Notes under the pieces: generated by a model
What the model saw: only the letters and a program-made list of their open reading frames with translations
Told to the model about the DNA's origin: nothing
Database searches by the model: none
From: HGM04593 sp045647885
GTDB taxonomy: Bacteria > Bacteroidota > Bacteroidia > Bacteroidales > Bacteroidaceae
Assembly: GCA_045647885.1 (NCBI GenBank)
Contig: JAZRMX010000026.1
Coordinates: 62,001-126,000, forward strand
DNA length: 64,000 nucleotides
Direction of reading: 5' to 3'
Made by a program: the position numbers and the translations under genes
In this document: one piece after another, positions 60,013 to 64,000 of the stretch
Layout of the letters: each line of letters starts with the position of its first letter
Numbering within the stretch: the stretch's first letter is position 1

Positions 60013-62217
60013 TTACTTCAAGTTTTCGATGAAGAATTTTGCAATTCGTGTGAACAGGTGGAAACGGGTGTTGCTACCGTAATAGATGCTGTGGTTGCTA
60101 TCGGGGTAGAGTGCCATATCAAACTCCTTGTTTGCCTGTGTCAGCGCAAGTGTGTAGCGCATCATATTACGCAAGTGTACATTGTCGTCGGCTGTGCCGT
60201 GTATGAGCAACAATTTGCCGTTGAGCTTGCTTGCGTTCACAACAGCCGAGCCGTTGTCGTAACCCTCCTTGTTCTCTTTGGGAGTACGCATATAACGCTC
60301 TGTGTACACGGTGTCGTAGAAACGCCAGTCAGTGGGGGCTGCAACAGCCACACCGGCCTTGAACACGGCATCATTCTGGCTCATAGACATAATGGTGTTA
60401 TATCCACCGAAGCTCCATCCCCAGATACCAATATTCGCTTTGTCCACATAGGGTAGTGTGCCCAGATATTTTGCTGTCTCAACCTGGTCGTTAGGCTCGT
60501 ATTTACCAATGTTAAGGTAGGTACATTTACCAAATTCTGTACCTCGGCCACCAGTACCGCGACCATCGACGCACACCATAATGAAGCCCTCTCCTGCCAT
60601 ATAGCTCTCGAACATAGCGTTGCCGTAGTTGCCCACGTTCCAACTGTCATTAACCTGTTGCGAGTAGGGGCCGCTGTATTGGAACATAACCACGGGATAT
60701 TTCTTGTTTGTGTCGAAGTCTGCGGGTTTTACCATCCAGCCGTTGAGTTCCACGCCGTCTGTAGTGGTGAAGGTGAAGAACTCTTTTGTGGGCATATCGA
60801 ACTTTGTAAGCTTCTCTTTAAGCGCAGCGTTGTCAATAAGTGTCTTTATGCTCTTTCCGCTGTTGTCGTTTGTTGTTACAATGTGCGGAGTGGTTATGTT
60901 GGAGAAGGTGTTGATGAAGTACTTCATCGTGCTGCTGAATACCGCGCTGTTTGTGCCTTCGCCTGTGGTGAGCTGTGTCTTTTTGCCTTTTGCGTTTACT
61001 TTGTAGATGTTGTCGCGCAAGGGGCTGCCCTCGTTGCTGCGGTAGTAGAATTCGTTTTTCTTCTTGTCCCAGCCGTAGAACTCTTTAACCTCGTAGTTGC
61101 CCTCTGTTATAGCGCGCACAAATTCGCCGCCGGTGGTGTAGAGGTAGAGGTGGTTGTAACCGCTGCGCTCGCTTTGAAGAACAAAATGTCCGTCAAGGAA
61201 CTCAATGCCGGCGTATGCCTGTTCGTTCAGGTAAGTGTCGCTCTCCTCGCGCAGAATACGTTTGCTGATACCCGAGAGGGGGTTTACTGCAAATATGTCC
61301 ATTACGCTCTGGTGGCGGTTGAGTGTGAGCACCGCAAGGGTAGAGGCATCCTTTGTGAATTTTATGCGGGGTATGTAACCCTCCTCGGGGAGGGGAACAT
61401 CGAGCTGGCGTGTCTTGCGGCTCTTTATATCGTAAGAGTGTACCGATATTTTTGAGTTTGCTGCTCCTGCTACGGGGTATTTAAAGCTGTAGGGTGCGCA
61501 GTAGGCATCCATTGCCACGTTCTGTTTGCCTGTGGGTATAAACATAGGCATATCGTACATCATAACCTCGCTTTCGTCGTATTTTATGTATGCGAGCATT
61601 TTGCTGTCGGCACTGAAGTCGTATGAGCAGTTGAATGCAAACTCCTCCTCGTTAACCCAGTCGGGTATACCATTTATAATTTTACCGGCAGCACCGTCGG
61701 TTGTTACGCGCGATTCGCTGTTGTCGAACAACAGTTTCACGAGGTATATATCGTTGTTGCGCACAAAGGCAATCATTGTGCCGTCGGGCGAGAATTTGGG
61801 AACCTGCTGCGCCCCGTTCTCCGACAAGGGTGCTACCTTGTTGTTCTTGCGCGAGAAAATGTAGTGCTCGGCAGTGAAAGAGTTGCGATAGATACCCACG
61901 GTGCTTGTCTGCAACAGAATGCGGCTCTCGTCGGGCGAGAATGTGTAACCGTCGATATGTTTCTTGTCGAAGCCACGTGCAGTAGCTGCGTTGAAGATTG
62001 TATCGACAATTTCGCCATCCTTGAACGAGCCTTTGAGAATCATAGTTCGGTCGTTGCTCATACGCGCAAAGTGCTCTCCGTCGGCCATAGGCTGAATGGC
62101 TGCGTAGGTCTGTGGCCAGTAGCCGCCATACATAGCGTCGGTAAGCTTGAACTTATCGCCGGCAAATGTGGCAGTTGCCACGGCAATAGCAATGATAAAA
62201 GAAAAAATATGTTTCAT
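60013..62217 (-). CDS. dipeptidyl-peptidase IV-like serine peptidase (S9)
   Basis: 734 aa. Signal peptide ending near TFAG (about residue 20), an N-terminal beta-propeller (about 40-480) and a C-terminal alpha/beta hydrolase. The catalytic triad is visible: Ser in GWSFGGY (about 603), Asp in GTADDNVHL (about 676) and His in DSNHSIYYG (about 709). It cleaves Xaa-Pro dipeptides from peptides in the periplasm. Propeller Glu pair and specificity were not checked. Same family as the well-known Porphyromonas DPP-IV. Confidence 0.92.
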   Translation of the reverse strand: MKHIFSFIIAIAVATATFAGDKFKLTDAMYGGYWPQTYAAIQPMADGEHFARMSNDRTMILKGSFKDGEIVDTIFNAATARGFDKKHIDGYTFSPDESRILLQTSTVGIYRNSFTAEHYIFSRKNNKVAPLSENGAQQVPKFSPDGTMIAFVRNNDIYLVKLLFDNSESRVTTDGAAGKIINGIPDWVNEEEFAFNCSYDFSADSKMLAYIKYDESEVMMYDMPMFIPTGKQNVAMDAYCAPYSFKYPVAGAANSKISVHSYDIKSRKTRQLDVPLPEEGYIPRIKFTKDASTLAVLTLNRHQSVMDIFAVNPLSGISKRILREESDTYLNEQAYAGIEFLDGHFVLQSERSGYNHLYLYTTGGEFVRAITEGNYEVKEFYGWDKKKNEFYYRSNEGSPLRDNIYKVNAKGKKTQLTTGEGTNSAVFSSTMKYFINTFSNITTPHIVTTNDNSGKSIKTLIDNAALKEKLTKFDMPTKEFFTFTTTDGVELNGWMVKPADFDTNKKYPVVMFQYSGPYSQQVNDSWNVGNYGNAMFESYMAGEGFIMVCVDGRGTGGRGTEFGKCTYLNIGKYEPNDQVETAKYLGTLPYVDKANIGIWGWSFGGYNTIMSMSQNDAVFKAGVAVAAPTDWRFYDTVYTERYMRTPKENKEGYDNGSAVVNASKLNGKLLLIHGTADDNVHLRNMMRYTLALTQANKEFDMALYPDSNHSIYYGSNTRFHLFTRIAKFFIENLK

Positions 62218-62241
62218 AGTCGTTAAATTTTATTCTAACTG

Positions 62242-62249
62242 CGAAGATA
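62242..62249 (-). promoter_or_regulatory. candidate -7 box (TATCTTCG) for the DPP-IV-like gene
   Basis: TATCTTCG on the minus strand, 24 nt before the start at 62217, in the same form as upstream of rlmH. Confidence 0.35.
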
Positions 62250-62337
62250 ACGAATCTTTTTAATATATGGAATATTATTCCTTTCATAAGAGGCTTTAAC
62301 CTTGATACTTATTTATTAAATTTGCATAAATTTTAAG

Positions 62338-62497
62338 GTAATGATATAGATGTTGACCCAAATTGCGATAACCCGGTGTTTGTGTCATTTCGAACGTATG
62401 TGAGAAATCTCAATATTGTGTTAGAGAGCCCTCGTCGCTACGCTCTGTCGGGATGATATTAACAAAGAAATCCTGGGGCAACTGCTATATTGTTACT
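62338..62497 (+). repeat. dispersed intergenic repeat, copy 2
   Basis: Reverse complement of 8512-8672 (about 90% by eye). Ends TGCTATATTGTTACT a few bases before the crcB start region, the same orientation to the gene as copy 1 to aroE. Confidence 0.85.
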
Positions 62498-62519
62498 AAT
62501 TTTAATGGATTCACGGAAT

Positions 62520-62903
62520 ATGATAAAGTCGCTATTGATGGTTGGTTTAGGCAGTTTCCTGGGCGGGGTGTTGCGTTACCTGCTCTCTACCTTAATAAAG
62601 AGTGCTGCCGGTAACGGCTTCCCGTGGGGAACGCTTGCCGTGAACCTTGCGGGCTGTTTCCTCTTTGGAGTGGTTTATGCAATCTTTGCAAAAATGGCTT
62701 CGCAAGGGTGCAACTTATACCTCCTGCTCACCACAGGAGTGCTTGGTGGTTTTACCACATTTTCGGCATTCACCCACGAGGCATTCTTAATGTTGCAGAG
62801 TGGTAACTATTGGGGCTTTATCTCTTATGTGGCAGCAAGCGTCGGGGTAGGGCTCTTGCTCCTTGCCTTGGGGTATTTCTCAGTCAGTTGTGTTGTAAGA
62901 TAG
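62520..62903 (+). CDS. crcB: fluoride channel CrcB (Fluc)
   Basis: 127 aa from ATG 62520 (ATG 62505 would add five residues). Four membrane helices. Family motifs: GLGSFLGGVLRYLLS, PWGTLAVNLAGCFLFG with the conserved Asn, and GGFTTFSAFTHEAF with the Phe-box and TTFS. Dual-topology fluoride exporter protecting from F- toxicity. The stop TAG (62901-62903) overlaps the Shine-Dalgarno of the next gene (TAGGAG), so the two are coupled. Confidence 0.93.
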   Translation: MIKSLLMVGLGSFLGGVLRYLLSTLIKSAAGNGFPWGTLAVNLAGCFLFGVVYAIFAKMASQGCNLYLLLTTGVLGGFTTFSAFTHEAFLMLQSGNYWGFISYVAASVGVGLLLLALGYFSVSCVVR

Positions 62904-62908
62904 GAGCT

Positions 62909-63841
62909 ATGGAGAGTAAAGAACGTTTTTACTACAACGACTTTTCGGGTTTCCTGCAACGCAGTTTCCCTTTCAAGGTGCAGAAAATAACCCTCGACGG
63001 CGGTTTCACCTGTCCTAATCGAGACGGCTCCAAAGGGCGCGGCGGTTGCACATATTGCAATAACCAGACCTTCAACCCAGCCTATTGCCACCGCAATAAA
63101 CCCGTAGCCGAGCAGATGCGTGAGGGTATCTCCTTCTTCTCGCATAAATACCCACAGATGCGTTACCTTGCTTATTTCCAGGCGTATACAAACACTTATG
63201 CCTCGCTCGATATTTTACAGCAACGTTACCAGGAGGCTCTTGCGGTAGAAGGTTGCGTGGGGCTTGTCATAGGTACTCGCCCCGATTGTATGCCCGACGA
63301 GCTTCTTGATTATCTGCAGGAACTTTCCCTCCACACCTTCGTGCTTGTGGAGTATGGCGTTGAGAGTTGTAACGATGCAACGCTTCTGCGCATAAACCGT
63401 GGGCACAGCTATGCCGCTGCTGTCGATGCTGTAGAGCGCACAGCCGCGCGTGGTATTCCTGTGGGCGTACATATTATTTTAGGTTTACCCGGGGAGGATA
63501 GGGGAGAGATAATGCGTCAGGTCGAGGAACTTTCACGCCTTCCTATAACCACCCTCAAGATGCATCAGTTGCAGCTTATACGCGGCACGCGTATGGCCGA
63601 GGAGTATAACGAGTGCCCCGGAGATTTTCACCTTTTTGCTCTCGACGACTATGTGGATACCGTTGTCGATTATATTGAGCATCTTCGCCCCGATATTGTG
63701 CTCGAACGCTTTGCCTCGCAGTCGCCCAAAGAGCTGCTTATTGCTCCCGATTGGGGGCTGAAGAACCACGAACTAGTGGCGAAAATAAAGCGTCGTATGC
63801 GTGAGCGCGATACTTGGCAGGGTAGGTTTTATAATGGATAA
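62909..63841 (+). CDS. radical SAM protein, YhcC/TIGR01212 type
   Basis: 310 aa from ATG 62909, five nt after the crcB stop with TAGGAG as ribosome site; an upstream in-frame extension lies inside crcB. The radical-SAM cluster is CPNRDGSKGRGGCTYC, the CxxxxxxxxxxCxxC variant typical of this family. VGVHIILGLPGEDRGEI and the conserved C-terminal LLIAPDWGLKNHELV follow. Cytosolic; substrate of the family unknown (tRNA or small-molecule modification has been suggested). Confidence 0.88.
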   Translation: MESKERFYYNDFSGFLQRSFPFKVQKITLDGGFTCPNRDGSKGRGGCTYCNNQTFNPAYCHRNKPVAEQMREGISFFSHKYPQMRYLAYFQAYTNTYASLDILQQRYQEALAVEGCVGLVIGTRPDCMPDELLDYLQELSLHTFVLVEYGVESCNDATLLRINRGHSYAAAVDAVERTAARGIPVGVHIILGLPGEDRGEIMRQVEELSRLPITTLKMHQLQLIRGTRMAEEYNECPGDFHLFALDDYVDTVVDYIEHLRPDIVLERFASQSPKELLIAPDWGLKNHELVAKIKRRMRERDTWQGRFYNG

Positions 63842-63894
63842 TGTTTTGTAGAGGAGTGTGTTTGCTTGAAGGATTTCTTTTGCAATTAAATGTA

Positions 63895-64000
63895 TAAACA
63901 CATCGGTTCGCCCCTACGGTTTTGTGGTATTATTTATTATGTTCTTTTGTGCGCACCGGTGTACTAAAACTCCGCCCCTAGCGAGGGACGGCGCGAAGTC
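63895..64000. repeat. possible dispersed repeat fragment at window end
   Basis: Contains ACACATCGGTTCGCCCCTACG, the complement of a GTAGGGGCGAACC-type repeat seen in intergenic DNA of many bacteria. No second copy in this window to confirm it. No gene in 63842-64000. Confidence 0.35.

Larger units (their letters stand above)
62218..62519. other. 302-nt gap between DPP-IV-like gene and crcB
   Basis: Holds the leftward -7 box (62242-62249), an A/T-rich segment and the dispersed repeat copy 2 (62338-62497). No fluoride-riboswitch-like core was recognised in front of crcB. Confidence 0.6.

Noticed and set aside
62338..62519. Fluoride riboswitch upstream of crcB
   Set aside because: The segment is the dispersed repeat and I could not find the conserved riboswitch core. 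A covariance search would settle it.
1..64000. CRISPR array
   Set aside because: No regularly spaced short direct repeats and no cas-like genes.
1..64000. rRNA or tRNA genes
   Set aside because: No stretch was recognised as rRNA, and no cloverleaf with the conserved TTC-loop was noticed; a dedicated tRNA scan would be decisive.

Overview
The window looks like chromosome from a strict-anaerobe member of the Bacteroidales (Bacteroidota). The signs are TAnnTTTG / TATCTTTG-type -7 boxes with weak Shine-Dalgarno sites, a LytS/LytTR-type two-component pair, Bacteroidota-typical families (DUF4488, DUF6057, DUF5715, YhcH), a V/A-type ATPase operon, a GT3 glycogen synthase, and an [FeFe] hydrogenase with its three maturases. 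No rRNA, tRNA, CRISPR array, transposase or integrase was recognised.

Layout. (1) 1-4387 is an accessory island of small and hypothetical genes. A truncated copy and a full copy of a small repeat-domain protein bracket a 308-aa orphan; small coiled-coil, membrane, basic and lipoprotein genes follow, and the island ends in a histone-H1-like-tailed protein built from the same repeat domain. It runs by 1-nt and ATGA overlaps into pcp and an unusual ion channel (4387-6683). (2) 6752-7654 is a lone A+T-rich AAA/ABC ATPase. (3) 7743-25392 is mostly housekeeping: aroE, purC, a PhoH ATPase, [FeFe] hydrogenase with divergent hydE-hydG-hydF, DUF5715, an OmpH/Skp-like lipoprotein, pepD, a beta-helix lipoprotein, rlmH divergent from nadC, a sensor kinase/LytTR regulator pair, guaD and a DUF454 protein. 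(4) 25556-26047 is a DUF4488 protein. (5) 26103-39573 is a self-contained virus-like cassette. A leftward arm ends in a terminase large subunit. A rightward arm holds scaffold-, capsid-, connector-, holin-, spanin- and nozzle-like genes. A LexA/CI-type repressor closes it. I recognise no portal, integrase, replication or endolysin gene. Four TAGC-N8-GCT(A/G) sites lie at its control regions. (6) 39777-44623 holds a MORN-repeat protein, a YhcH protein, glgB and a DUF6057 membrane protein. (7) 45158-52611 is a seven-gene V/A-ATPase operon whose K subunit has Na+-type residues, preceded by a structured leader. (8) 52847-57097 is the GT3 glycogen synthase plus the glycogen phosphorylase. (9) 58181-63841 holds aspS, a DPP-IV-like peptidase, crcB and a YhcC-type radical SAM gene.

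How the parts work together. glgB, glycogen synthase and glgP form a glycogen store/mobilise set interrupted by the ion-pumping ATPase. The hydrogenase and HydEGF form a complete H-cluster unit. In the virus-like cassette, a predicted repressor and matching palindromes at both promoter regions suggest one inducible regulon.

Dispersed DNA repeats: a ~160-bp element occurs directly upstream of aroE and of crcB in the same orientation to the gene, and a two-hairpin ~80-bp element occurs inside the virus-like cassette and again after glgP. All names come from reading motifs by eye; no database search was possible.
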